From assembly GCA_032250905.1 (NCBI GenBank), contig JAVVEQ010000065.1:1-13559 (forward strand): DNA of 13,559 bases, written 5' to 3'. Every line of letters begins with the position of its first letter. The first letter of the stretch is position 1. The notes under the pieces were generated by a model. The model saw nothing but the letters and a program-made list of their open reading frames with translations, did no database searches and was not told where the DNA came from. Positions 1 to 7,739 of this stretch are shown piece after piece. A program made the translations under genes and the position numbers. This DNA comes from Desulfotignum sp032250905 (GTDB taxonomy: Bacteria > Desulfobacterota > Desulfobacteria > Desulfobacterales > Desulfobacteraceae).

Positions 1-606
1 CGGCTTTCCTATTGCCGAGTAATATCATTGTAATCAATCTTGAGATTTTTAGGAGATCGATACTTCGGAATCTACACCATTTCCCATCATTACCCCCTTA
101 AACATTCTTTGCCCTAATGTTGCAAAAAAAAATGAAACACAGCTCTCCATTTTTTAAAGCCATTTTTTACAACTCATCCATAAAATTTAGTAAATTTTTA
201 CACGGCCCGGTTTTAACTCATTGTAAGGGTAGTTTGCTTTGGGGCCACGTAAACCGTCTTTCTCTTTATATAATTTGATGACGAGTCACATCATCAGGTC
301 TTTGGAATTTCCATCCTGTTGGGCGTTTGGTCTTGATCCGAGTTGCTATAGAGATTGCCAACATTGGAATATTGGATCAAATTTATATGTCATAAATATA
401 CAATTTGCTTTTTAATCTGTCAAAAAATCATTAGCATAATTTTTCATATTCATATTGAGATTGTTTAAAGCGTTTAAGGCTTGGCTGAATGGAGAGTATC
501 CGTCCATACCAAATCGTTCAAAACAGGGAAGATCTCCTCGAATCCTTTATCCCCGGTTTCTAACGGTTAATCGGTGCAAGGAATAACCTGGGACCGTTGA
601 ATGGAA
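1..606. other. AT-rich intergenic region without a convincing gene
   Basis: This stretch is AT-rich and contains no ORF with a good ribosome binding site. A 48-codon plus-strand ORF (132-278) lacks a Shine-Dalgarno sequence and is not called. Small palindromes are visible, such as TGATGA/TCATCA at 276-296. A minus-strand reading frame at 412-546 is listed separately as a possible remnant. The composition contrasts with the GC-richer genes that follow, so this may be decayed mobile DNA or a long upstream region of a neighbouring locus. Confidence 0.5.
412..546 (-). pseudogene. possible C-terminal remnant of a decayed gene
   Basis: On the minus strand there are 44 sense codons between an upstream TAA (547-549) and a TAA stop (412-414). 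The peptide contains FERFGMDGYSPFSQ and ends NYANDFLTD, which reads like the tail of a real protein more than like random AT-rich translation. In the same frame just upstream there is more open sequence beyond one stop. No start codon with a ribosome binding site is present. I do not recognise the family; a transposase tail is one guess, but nothing in the sequence proves it. Confidence 0.2.
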
Positions 607-613
607 ATCGTTC

Positions 614-642
614 TTGATTATATCAATCAATTTAGATATAGT
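614..642 (+). promoter_or_regulatory. promoter of the usp-arsR operon with an overlapping palindromic operator
   Basis: A -35-like TTGATT (614-619) and a -10-like TATAGT (637-642) are separated by 17 bp, giving an expected start near 649 and a leader of about 58 nt before the ATG at 707. The -35 box is part of a perfect inverted repeat TTGAT-TAT-ATCAA (614-626). A second, wider inverted repeat pairs ATCAATCA (622-629) with TGATTGAT (652-659). ArsR-family dimers bind such AT-rich palindromes, and the second gene of this operon encodes an ArsR-type regulator, so autoregulation is a reasonable inference. Confidence 0.5.
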
Positions 643-706
643 TATTTACAATGATTGATTTAATTGGTTTTTCGGCAGTTCCTTTAATTTTGATGGAGAA
701 AAAACG

Positions 707-1099
707 ATGAAAATTCTGGTGGGGTATAAAGGCGTTAATGTGGGAAAAGACCTGATAGACATTGCGGTCCGCCATGCTGAAGCCTTTCATGGACAGGTGA
801 TCGTGGTGACTTCGATGAGAGGGGGGGGCAATACAGATCCAAAGGAGGTCAAGGCGGCAGAAGACAATCTGGCGGAAATCCTCCCGTTTTTTCAGAAAAA
901 GAATATTCCCTGTGAGACCCATCTGCTGATCAGAGGAATGGAGCCGGGCGAAGATATAGTGAGGTTTGCGAAAGAAAACAAGGTGGACGAGATCATCATC
1001 GGTGTCCGAAGCCGTTCCAAAGTGGGGAAACTTTTGTTCGGTTCCACAGCTCATGTGGTTATCCTGGAAGCGGACTGCCCGGTGGTGACGGTCAAATAA
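707..1099 (+). CDS. universal stress protein (UspA family)
   Basis: This is a 130-residue single-domain Usp protein of usual family length. The N-terminal strand MKILVGYKG is the typical first strand of the fold. Near the C-terminus, residues 99-113 (GVRSRSKVGKLLFGS) match the ATP-binding Usp signature G-x2-G-x9-G-(S/T), except that Ser102 replaces the second glycine. The final strand CPVVTV is also typical. Such proteins are cytoplasmic, bind ATP or related nucleotides, and support survival under stress and growth arrest. The start is supported by GGAG at 695-698, 8 nt from the ATG. The stop overlaps the ATG of the ArsR-methyltransferase gene by one base (TAATG), so the two are translationally coupled and probably act under one promoter. 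Family assignment is firm; the specific role is unknown. Confidence 0.92.
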   Translation: MKILVGYKGVNVGKDLIDIAVRHAEAFHGQVIVVTSMRGGGNTDPKEVKAAEDNLAEILPFFQKKNIPCETHLLIRGMEPGEDIVRFAKENKVDEIIIGVRSRSKVGKLLFGSTAHVVILEADCPVVTVK

Positions 1100-2010
1100 T
1101 GGAAGTGATAAGGCAGTTCAAGGCACTTTCCGATCCTACCCGGCTTCGGCTGCTCCATATTCTCAATGAAGTGGAACTGAACGTCAATGAGATTGTATCC
1201 ATTGTAGACATGATTCAGTCCGGTGTTTCCCGGCATTTGAAAATTCTGCTGGAATCCGATCTGCTGGTGGCCAGAAAAGAAGGCAGTTTCATGTATTACA
1301 GTGCCAATACTGATCCTGAAAACCGGTCGTTGATCCAGTTGTCGTGTTCCCGGGTCCAGACCGATCCGGTGTGTTTCCAGGACATTGAGAAAGCCCGGCA
1401 GATCATCATCATCCGGAAAAACAGAACCAAGCGGTTTTTCAGTACGGTGGCACCTCAATGGGAAGGGTTGAAAAAGGAAATCCTGGGCACTTTCAATTTG
1501 AATGAGGTGTTGAAACAGCGGATCGGGACGCGTCCGGCGATAGCGGATTTAGGCTGCGGTACGGGTGAGCTTTTGGGCCAGCTGGTCCGGGACCATAGCG
1601 GTATACTCATCGGTGTGGATGCATCTCCGGAGATGCTGGAACAGGCCCGCATCAAACTGACGGACCTCCAATCCATCGAATTCCGTCTGGGAGAAGTGGA
1701 GCATCTGCCCATGAAAGACCGGGAAGTCGATACCGTGGTCATGAGCATGGTGCTGTATCATATTTTACAGCCGGAAAAAGCTATTCAGGAGGTGTTCCGG
1801 GTACTCAAACCAGGAGGACAGTTCCTGCTGGCGGATTTTGAACACCATGACCAGGAAAAAATCAAGGATATTATCGGTGGTTCCTGGCTGGGGTTTGAAA
1901 AAAGCCAGGTGGAAACCTGGTTGACCAAAAGTGGATTTCAATTGCAGTCCATGGAGCGGTTTGCCGTGGAGCGGGGGTTGCATATCCATCTGTTTTCGGC
2001 CCAAAAATAA
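1099..2010 (+). CDS. ArsR-family regulator fused to a SAM-dependent methyltransferase domain (SahR-like)
   Basis: The protein has 303 residues in two parts. Residues 1-75 form an ArsR winged helix-turn-helix: LSDPTRLRLLHIL opens it and QSGVSRHLKILLESDLL is the recognition helix. Residues 110-300 form a class I methyltransferase domain with motif I DLGCGTGELL (150-159), the acidic GVDASPEML loop (172-180) and a post-motif segment RVLKPGGQFLLADF. The metal-binding ELCVCDL motif of ArsR/SmtB sensors is replaced by ELNVNEI, so it is not a classical metal sensor. In related sulfate reducers, proteins with this layout (SahR) sense S-adenosylhomocysteine and repress methionine-cycle genes. That function is inferred here because no ahcY or met gene is visible in the window. 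It is translationally coupled to the upstream usp gene. Confidence 0.85.
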   Translation: MEVIRQFKALSDPTRLRLLHILNEVELNVNEIVSIVDMIQSGVSRHLKILLESDLLVARKEGSFMYYSANTDPENRSLIQLSCSRVQTDPVCFQDIEKARQIIIIRKNRTKRFFSTVAPQWEGLKKEILGTFNLNEVLKQRIGTRPAIADLGCGTGELLGQLVRDHSGILIGVDASPEMLEQARIKLTDLQSIEFRLGEVEHLPMKDREVDTVVMSMVLYHILQPEKAIQEVFRVLKPGGQFLLADFEHHDQEKIKDIIGGSWLGFEKSQVETWLTKSGFQLQSMERFAVERGLHIHLFSAQK

Positions 2011-2034
2011 TTTTACATGAACAAAGGAGACAGC

Positions 2035-3471
2035 ATGATTGTGCCCGTCATTCTGGCAGGCGGTTCCGGTACCCGCCTGTGGCCCCTGTCCAGAGAATTT
2101 TATCCCAAGCAGCTGATCAATATGTACAACCAGCACACCATGCTTCAGAATACGGTACTTCGCCTGACTGACATGGACGGCATGGATGCCCCGTTGATTG
2201 TGTGCAATGAGGTTCACCGGTTCATGACGGCTGAACAGCTCCACCAGATTGAGGTCATCCCCAGGGCCATCATTCTGGAGCCGGCTGCGAAAAACACGGC
2301 CCCGGCTATTGCACTGGCGGCCATTCAGCTGACGGCCCTGCAACAGGATCCGGTGATGCTGGTTCTGCCGGCAGACCATCGCATCAGTGATGTGTCTGCG
2401 TTTCACCAGGGAATTGAAAAAGCAAAAACACGGGTTGATGACGGGTACCTCGTCACTTTCGGCATCGTGCCGGATATGCCCGAAACCGGGTACGGATATA
2501 TTCAGAAAGGCGCCCTTTTGGAAGACACGGTCTGCCGGATTCAGCGGTTTGTTGAAAAGCCGGACCTGAACACGGCGCAATCCTATCTGGCTTCCGGTGA
2601 TTATTGCTGGAATTCAGGCATGTTCATGTTCAGGGCTTCCGCGATTTTAAGAGAACTGGAGTCCCATGCCCCGAAAATGGTGGAGATCTGTCGCAAAGCC
2701 CTGGCCCGGGGCCGCCAGGATCTGGATTTTTTCCGGGTGGACCAGGCGGTTTTTGAACAGGTCCCTGCAAATTCCATTGATTACGCAGTGATGGAAAAAA
2801 CAGACCGGGGCGTGATGGTGTCTCTGGATGCAGGATGGAACGACCTGGGATCGTTCGATGCCCTGTGGCAGACGGAAGAAAAAGATGGGCACACCAATGT
2901 GATCAAAGGGGATGTGCTGATCCATGATGTGAGCGGTTCCTATATTAATTCCCAGAGCCGTCTGGTGACAGCGGTGGGCTTGGATTCCGTGGTGGTTGTG
3001 GAAACCCGTGATGCTGTGCTGGTGGCGCCCAGGGACCGGGTTCAGGATGTCAAGAAGATAGTGAATCAGCTCAAATTGCGGGACCGCCCGGAATTTGCAA
3101 CCCATGCCAAGGTATACCGGCCCTGGGGCGATTATGAGACCATTGATCAGTCCCACCGGTACCAGGTGAAACGGATCACGGTCAAGCCGGGCGCCAAGCT
3201 GTCGCTGCAGAAACATTTTCACCGGGCCGAACACTGGACCGTGGTATCCGGGACCGCCGTCGTGACCCGGGGGGAGGAAACCCTGCTGCTCAATGAAGAC
3301 CAGTCCACCTATATTCCACTGGGGACGGTGCATCGGCTGGAAAACCCCGGAAAGATTCCTTTGGAACTCATCGAGGTCCAGTCCGGGCCGTATCTGGGAG
3401 AAGACGATATTGTCCGGTTTGACGATGTCTATGGCAGGGACCGGGAAAAAGAAAAGGTTGCAAATACATAA
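2035..3471 (+). CDS. manC: bifunctional mannose-1-phosphate guanylyltransferase / mannose-6-phosphate isomerase
   Basis: This cytoplasmic enzyme makes GDP-mannose from mannose-1-phosphate and GTP, and in the bifunctional type also interconverts fructose-6-phosphate and mannose-6-phosphate. The product feeds LPS, capsule or exopolysaccharide. The N-terminal nucleotidyltransferase shows the GGSGTRLWPLSR signature and PKQ lysine at residues 9-26, then LPADH, FVEKPD, WNSGMF and IDYAVMEKT. The C-terminal cupin isomerase domain shows RPWGDYE, LSLQKHFHRAEHW, VVSGTA and YIPLGTVHRLEN. At 478 residues it is full length for the AlgA/XanB/ManC family. An upstream in-frame ATG at 2017 would add six residues, but AAAGGAGA at 2023-2030 sits 5 nt before the ATG at 2035, so 2035 is preferred. 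It begins 24 bp after the ArsR-type gene and may be cotranscribed with it. Confidence 0.94.
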   Translation: MIVPVILAGGSGTRLWPLSREFYPKQLINMYNQHTMLQNTVLRLTDMDGMDAPLIVCNEVHRFMTAEQLHQIEVIPRAIILEPAAKNTAPAIALAAIQLTALQQDPVMLVLPADHRISDVSAFHQGIEKAKTRVDDGYLVTFGIVPDMPETGYGYIQKGALLEDTVCRIQRFVEKPDLNTAQSYLASGDYCWNSGMFMFRASAILRELESHAPKMVEICRKALARGRQDLDFFRVDQAVFEQVPANSIDYAVMEKTDRGVMVSLDAGWNDLGSFDALWQTEEKDGHTNVIKGDVLIHDVSGSYINSQSRLVTAVGLDSVVVVETRDAVLVAPRDRVQDVKKIVNQLKLRDRPEFATHAKVYRPWGDYETIDQSHRYQVKRITVKPGAKLSLQKHFHRAEHWTVVSGTAVVTRGEETLLLNEDQSTYIPLGTVHRLENPGKIPLELIEVQSGPYLGEDDIVRFDDVYGRDREKEKVANT

Positions 3472-3552
3472 AAAATATTTAAAACTGCCTTTTTGTAACG
3501 CATATGTGCATGGAAAAAACAGAAAAATTACATACAACTTTGGAGCGGGTCT

Positions 3553-4083
3553 ATGGCTGACATGATTTCTGAAACCATGAAGGGTAAATTTCTTCTGGCA
3601 ATGCCCGGACTTCCAGACCCCAATTTTGCCCAGACGATTACCGGCATGTGCGAACACAATGAATCCGGGGCCCTGGGGTTTATCATAAACAAAATTCATC
3701 CGCTGCTCACCGGACGGGAACTGTTCGAAGACCTGAATATTACGTTCGATAAAAGTGTGGACCAGCTGGATATCTACCTGGGAGGCCCGGTTCAGCCGTC
3801 CGGTGTGTTTGTGCTTCACGGGCCCCCTTTCAGCTGGAATGAAAGCCTTATGGTGACGGACTGGCTGGCTTTGAGCAATTCCCGGGACATTTTAGAGGCT
3901 ATCGCCGTCCAGAAAGGTCCCGCTGATTTTATGATCATGCTGGGATGTGCCGGCTGGGGCCCCATGCAGCTGGACAACGAATTGCATGACAATGCCTGGC
4001 TGACCTGCCCCATGAGCCGGGAAATCATGTTCGGAACCAAATGTGATCTGAAATACGAAAAAGCCATGATGCTGATTTCCTGA
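3553..4083 (+). CDS. YqgE/AlgH family protein (DUF179)
   Basis: The 176-residue protein matches the YqgE/AlgH family: KGKFLLAMPGLPDPNFAQTI, then EHNESGALGFIINK, YLGGPVQPSGVFVLH, and a late MLGCAGWGPMQLDNEL segment followed by NAWLTC. The biochemical function of the family is not established; AlgH was named for an effect on alginate regulation in Pseudomonas. GGAG at 3542-3545 precedes the ATG by 7 nt. The family normally ends with a short conserved tail after the last helix (of the type LGIDP..LS..AGHA). Here the protein stops at MMLIS and lacks that tail, and the next gene's ATG follows the TGA immediately. An 81-bp gap separates it from manC, so it may have its own promoter. Confidence 0.88.
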   Translation: MADMISETMKGKFLLAMPGLPDPNFAQTITGMCEHNESGALGFIINKIHPLLTGRELFEDLNITFDKSVDQLDIYLGGPVQPSGVFVLHGPPFSWNESLMVTDWLALSNSRDILEAIAVQKGPADFMIMLGCAGWGPMQLDNELHDNAWLTCPMSREIMFGTKCDLKYEKAMMLIS

Positions 4084-6333
4084 ATGACGACCCCTCCAGA
4101 TGCATATCCGTCCATTGAGACCATTGTTTCCGATGTGCTGTCGGTGATCGACCGGATGGCAACCATTCCCGGAAAGCCGGATGATATGCTCCAGATGATT
4201 AGAACCCGTTGCGGCACAATTCCTGACCAGATCCAGTCCAACCGGATCAAAATCGCAGTGGTGGGGGTGATCAAATCCGGTAAAAGCACGCTGATCAACG
4301 CCATGACCGGAAAAGAGGTGGTGAAGCGCGGCGCCGGAGTGGTCACGGCGGTCACCACACGGATTCGAAAAGGCAGAAAAAACCGGGCCGTTCTCTTTCT
4401 CAAATCCTGGGATGATATCAACAATACCCTGAAAAATGTGCTGGAAATGTTTCCTGGGGATGAAAACAATTTTCTGGATATTGACCTGGAAATCTTTGAC
4501 CTGCGCCGCAAAAAAGATCGGGATTTACTGAAACAGGTATATGACAAACTGGTTCAGGAGTTCCCGGTGACAGATCAGGGCATCCGTCCGGAAACGCTGG
4601 TGATCCGCAATGCCCTGCAGGGATTTGACACCTGCCGTTACCATGTGGCACCGGAACGGGAAAAACTGGTTTTTGACGGCCGGCAGTTCGAGGATCACAA
4701 ACAGTTCACAGGGGATGCAGCCAACGCCTTTTATGTGGCAGACGCCTGTCTTGAGTTGTTCGGCAAAACCCTGGATCCCCGCATTGAACTTGCGGACTGC
4801 CAGGGTGCGGACTCCACGGACCCGGGTCAGTTGAACCGGATTGTGGCCTATCTTCAGCAGGCAAACCTTATCATTTACTGTATCAGCTCCAGAACCGGCT
4901 TGCGCCGCTCGGATATGCGGTTTTTGAAAATCATACAGGGAATGGGACTGCTGGAAAATCTGCTGTTTGTGAACAACTGTGATCTGTCTGAACATGACAC
5001 CCTGGATGACCTGAAAGCCGTTGAACAAAAAACGATCCAGGAGCTTGAATTTCTGGTTCCTTCACCGGAAATGTATTCTTTTTCCGCGCTCATGAAACTG
5101 TTTGCCGCCATGGAGAAAAAGCTGAGCCACCGAAATCGGAAACGCCTGGCCCTCTGGCAGGAAGATGCATCCATGATATCCTGGTGCACTAAGAACGCCG
5201 ACCGGTTTGACGCGCGCCTGTCCGGCCTGCTGGACTGCCAGCATCACCGGCTGCTGGTTTCCAATCACCTGGAACGTCTGTTCCATATGAGTAAGGCATT
5301 GGAAAACAAAGCACACCTTTTTATGGATCTGCTGGATACGGACAGAGATGATCGGGAAATTACCCGGAAAAAAATCACCCGGATTCAGGAAAATGCCCGG
5401 CACCTGTCGTCCATCGTGGAAAATGCCATCCCCGGGGCTGTGTCCGGTATCACCCGGGAAATCGAACGGCATCTTGAAGAGGCCTTTGCTAAAGATGCCA
5501 TCCAGATCCGCAGCAAAATTATCAACTATGTTCATCAGACCGCGCTGGATGCAGCCCCGTATTCGGACCGGTTCCGGGAAACAGGGATTAAAAAAGCAGT
5601 CTACCTGATGTTTCAGGATTTCAGAAGAAACCTGGACCTGTTCGTGATGACCGATATCCTGCCTGAAATCAAAACCCTGGTCTTTGAGCAGGAAACCCGG
5701 ATACAGGCATATTTTCAATCCCTTCTGGATACCTACCGGATCGATCTGTCCAAGACATTCCTGGCAACGGACCAACCGGAAGAAAAGGATATTCAGGCCC
5801 GCCTGGCAGCCAGACAACAGGAATTCGAAGCACATGTGGATGTTCAGGCCATCAAGAAGATTCTGGGGCTGACACTGCCTGAAATGACACTGCTGCCAAG
5901 GTATTCGGGCCGAATGCAGAATCAGGCGTTGACCGGCATGGGCCTTTCGGTTGCCTCCCGATTTTTCCGGGCGCTGCTTGACAGACAACCCTTTTTTTCG
6001 TTTTCATCCGGGTTTGAAGCAGCTGCCCGAAGAATCAAAAAACAGACCCTTCATGGTGTCCAGGGTCAGATCGACCAGTTTCATGCCCAGCTGAAACACC
6101 GGTATTTCACACCGTTGATCCAGGCCGTGACCCGGGACGTTATTGACAAGATTCATGAACGGTTTTCCATGTATGAATCGCTGGAAACAACTGTGGATGC
6201 GGCAGGGCCGGGCGCTGAGACTGAAAAGAAAAATCAGCAGGAAAAAATAACCGGCATACTGGCACAGCTTGAACAGATTCGCGGTAATATCCTGCAATTA
6301 AAAGAAGCGGATGTCCATCAACACCCGATCTGA
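4084..6333 (+). CDS. dynamin-like GTPase family protein
   Basis: This 749-residue protein has an N-terminal GTPase domain: P-loop GVIKSGKST (61-69), a switch region VVTAVTT (87-92), a DxxG box as DCQG (238-241) and a G4 box as NNCD (297-300). The canonical G4 lysine is therefore replaced by Asn. The remaining ~400 residues are mostly helical and charged, and the C-terminus (about 710-745) looks like a coiled coil, the layout of bacterial dynamin-like proteins that remodel or protect membranes. There is no clear transmembrane segment. The ATG abuts the TGA of the YqgE gene with no separate Shine-Dalgarno, so translation is probably coupled. The last 36 bp overlap the convergent HD-domain gene. 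Family assignment is good; membrane remodelling is inference. Confidence 0.82.
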   Translation: MTTPPDAYPSIETIVSDVLSVIDRMATIPGKPDDMLQMIRTRCGTIPDQIQSNRIKIAVVGVIKSGKSTLINAMTGKEVVKRGAGVVTAVTTRIRKGRKNRAVLFLKSWDDINNTLKNVLEMFPGDENNFLDIDLEIFDLRRKKDRDLLKQVYDKLVQEFPVTDQGIRPETLVIRNALQGFDTCRYHVAPEREKLVFDGRQFEDHKQFTGDAANAFYVADACLELFGKTLDPRIELADCQGADSTDPGQLNRIVAYLQQANLIIYCISSRTGLRRSDMRFLKIIQGMGLLENLLFVNNCDLSEHDTLDDLKAVEQKTIQELEFLVPSPEMYSFSALMKLFAAMEKKLSHRNRKRLALWQEDASMISWCTKNADRFDARLSGLLDCQHHRLLVSNHLERLFHMSKALENKAHLFMDLLDTDRDDREITRKKITRIQENARHLSSIVENAIPGAVSGITREIERHLEEAFAKDAIQIRSKIINYVHQTALDAAPYSDRFRETGIKKAVYLMFQDFRRNLDLFVMTDILPEIKTLVFEQETRIQAYFQSLLDTYRIDLSKTFLATDQPEEKDIQARLAARQQEFEAHVDVQAIKKILGLTLPEMTLLPRYSGRMQNQALTGMGLSVASRFFRALLDRQPFFSFSSGFEAAARRIKKQTLHGVQGQIDQFHAQLKHRYFTPLIQAVTRDVIDKIHERFSMYESLETTVDAAGPGAETEKKNQQEKITGILAQLEQIRGNILQLKEADVHQHPI

Positions 6334-6858
6334 CAGCTGGGCGGGTGAAAAAGGAAGCTGCCGGAACAATTTGTTTTCAAGGGCCTGAGTCATGTACCAC
6401 ATTCTGGCGATACGGTCCTTCAGGTGGTGCTGACTGCCATAGGTGTCCTGGATATATTCCAGACGTCGGGTAAGGGTGACGACCCTGTTGTGAAGGACCC
6501 GTTTGTCCGCATAATTGACGATCTCCTGTTCCGTGATCGGCGCATCCTCTTCGCAGCAGTCCAGAATCACATGCTGGCGGATGATGTCGCCCACTTCCGG
6601 ATAACCCAGGGTACTGAGAAGCTCACCTCCGGAATCTGAATGCCGCTCTCCGGTTTCAAAGCTGCGGGTTTTGGTGATGTCGTGGAGCAGGGCGGCGGAT
6701 GTGGCCAGTTCCACATTCAGCGACGGGGATGTCTGTTTGACATGCCGGCACAGGCACAGGGTCACATTCCCGACCATGATGGAGTGATCGACTATATGTG
6801 CCATCATGCCCATCGTCCGGATGATCTGAAAGCATTGTTTTCGGGTGGGTATATTCAT
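6298..6858 (-). CDS. HD-domain metal-dependent phosphohydrolase
   Basis: The 186-residue minus-strand protein carries the HD-superfamily pattern: His25 in VDHSIMVG, the His59-Asp60 pair in ALLHDITK, His73 in ERHSDSGGELL, His96 in RQHV and Asp118 in NYADKRV. These residues bind one or two metal ions and hydrolyse phosphate esters, often of nucleotides. The opening IPTRKQCFQIIRTMGMMAHIVDHS aligns with small HD proteins from their usual N-terminus, which supports the ATG at 6858 despite a weak ribosome binding site. The substrate cannot be read from the sequence. The gene converges on the dynamin-like GTPase gene and overlaps its end by 36 bp, and it is divergent from the next operon across a 71-bp gap. 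Confidence 0.86.
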   Translation of the reverse strand: MNIPTRKQCFQIIRTMGMMAHIVDHSIMVGNVTLCLCRHVKQTSPSLNVELATSAALLHDITKTRSFETGERHSDSGGELLSTLGYPEVGDIIRQHVILDCCEEDAPITEQEIVNYADKRVLHNRVVTLTRRLEYIQDTYGSQHHLKDRIARMWYMTQALENKLFRQLPFSPAQLSDRVLMDIRFF

Positions 6859-6867
6859 AAAATTCTG

Positions 6868-6895
6868 TTGCAGTTATACGCGGTATTGATATGAT
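6868..6895 (+). promoter_or_regulatory. predicted promoter of the SLOG-rhomboid-ydbH operon
   Basis: TTGCAG (6868-6873) and TATGAT (6890-6895) are spaced by 16 bp in the short divergent gap and would start transcription near 6902, about 28 nt before the ATG at 6930. It is the best sigma-70-like pair in this gap. The divergent HD gene must also be driven from here; a weaker minus-strand pair is TTGTAA (plus positions 6910-6915) with TATCAA about 17 bp on. Confidence 0.4.
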
Positions 6896-6929
6896 AGAAA
6901 AGGTTTTTTTACAACACTAGGGTTCTGGC

Positions 6930-7739
6930 ATGATAGAAAAAATCATTTCCGGCGGCCAGACCGGTGCAGACCAGGCCGCACTGGACGTGGCCCTTAAATA
7001 CAATATTCCCTGTGGCGGATGGATTCCCAGAGGAAGGAGAACCGAAGCCGGGCCGCTGCCTTTCCGGTATCGGCTGTCCACCATGCCCACGTCCGATTAC
7101 CGGGACCGCACCCTTCAGAACATTCTGGATTCTCAGGGAACCGTTGTTTTGTACCGCAACCGGCTCAGGGGCGGATCCAGACTGACCCGTGAACTGGCAA
7201 AAACCGAAGGAAAACCCTGTGTGGCTGTCAACTTAGGGACCCATGATCCGTTTGAAACCGCGTTAACACTCCAGTCTTTTGTCGATGCGCACCAGATCGG
7301 CGTGTTGAATGTCGCAGGTCCCAGGGCCAGCCAGGATCCGGACATCTACATGGATGTTAAAATGGTCCTGGAAATTTTCGTATACCTGCTGTTTCTGGAA
7401 AGGGATATCACCTGGCCGGATGTGCCGGTTCTTGAAGATGCGCCGGCGTATCCGGACTCCGTGCAGGCAGCGGTGGACCTGGTGATGTCGGACCTGCCTT
7501 TGAAATCAAAAACCGCCATTGCCCGGCTGGATCCGTCAGATATTCAGACACTGTATTTTGCCTGGGTCGACAGGCTGCGGTTCCGGCTGGGTCTGGATAC
7601 CGGAAACACAACCCTGGTGGATGTCTGCAAAACGGAAGCGGACGTGGCGTATTTTACGGTCGAAGATGCGGTCATGGCTGTTGTAAAGGCGGTGAAATCA
7701 GCCTGTGACGAAGCCTGTCAACTGCGGGTTGTCAAATGA
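6930..7739 (+). CDS. SLOG-fold 'putative molybdenum carrier' protein with extra C-terminal domain
   Basis: Residues 1-155 match the putative molybdenum carrier family, a Rossmann-like SLOG fold related to the molybdenum-cofactor carrier protein. They open IEKIISGGQTGADQAALDVA, then CGGWIPRGRRTEAG, a TVVLYRNRLRGGSRLT segment, and NVAGPRASQDPDIY. Residues about 165-260 form a second small domain (DSVQAAVDLVMSDLPLKSK.., FAWVDRLRFRLGL, NTTLVDVC) that resembles a small domain of unknown function I recall from other bacteria, possibly DUF6794. The family name rests on fold similarity; binding of a nucleotide-type ligand is likely, molybdenum carriage is not shown. AGGG at 6919-6922 lies 7 nt before the ATG. 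The TGA overlaps the rhomboid ATG (ATGA), so this is the first gene of a coupled operon. Confidence 0.8.
   Translation: MIEKIISGGQTGADQAALDVALKYNIPCGGWIPRGRRTEAGPLPFRYRLSTMPTSDYRDRTLQNILDSQGTVVLYRNRLRGGSRLTRELAKTEGKPCVAVNLGTHDPFETALTLQSFVDAHQIGVLNVAGPRASQDPDIYMDVKMVLEIFVYLLFLERDITWPDVPVLEDAPAYPDSVQAAVDLVMSDLPLKSKTAIARLDPSDIQTLYFAWVDRLRFRLGLDTGNTTLVDVCKTEADVAYFTVEDAVMAVVKAVKSACDEACQLRVVK

Noticed and set aside
821..828. Run of eight G inside the usp gene as a phase-variation tract
   Set aside because: One short tract in a housekeeping-type gene; no further sign of contingency control.
2647..3819. Long minus-strand open frame of 390 codons
   Set aside because: It lies antisense to manC and the YqgE gene, both of which have clear family motifs; its translation shows no family pattern and it has no ribosome binding site.
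4070..4125. Frameshift restoring a full YqgE tail
   Set aside because: The alternative frame reads LNDDPSRCISVH before a stop, only a vague likeness to the family tail, and the GTPase start fits the given reading.
5062..5988. Minus-strand open frame of 308 codons
   Set aside because: It is antisense to the dynamin-like GTPase gene and is a frame shadow of that gene's codon bias.
6891..6940. Direct repeat ATGATAGAAAA, 39 bp apart, before and at the SLOG gene start
   Set aside because: Eleven bases with A-rich content; the first copy opens only a 9-codon frame ending in TAG. Coincidence is more likely than a leader peptide.
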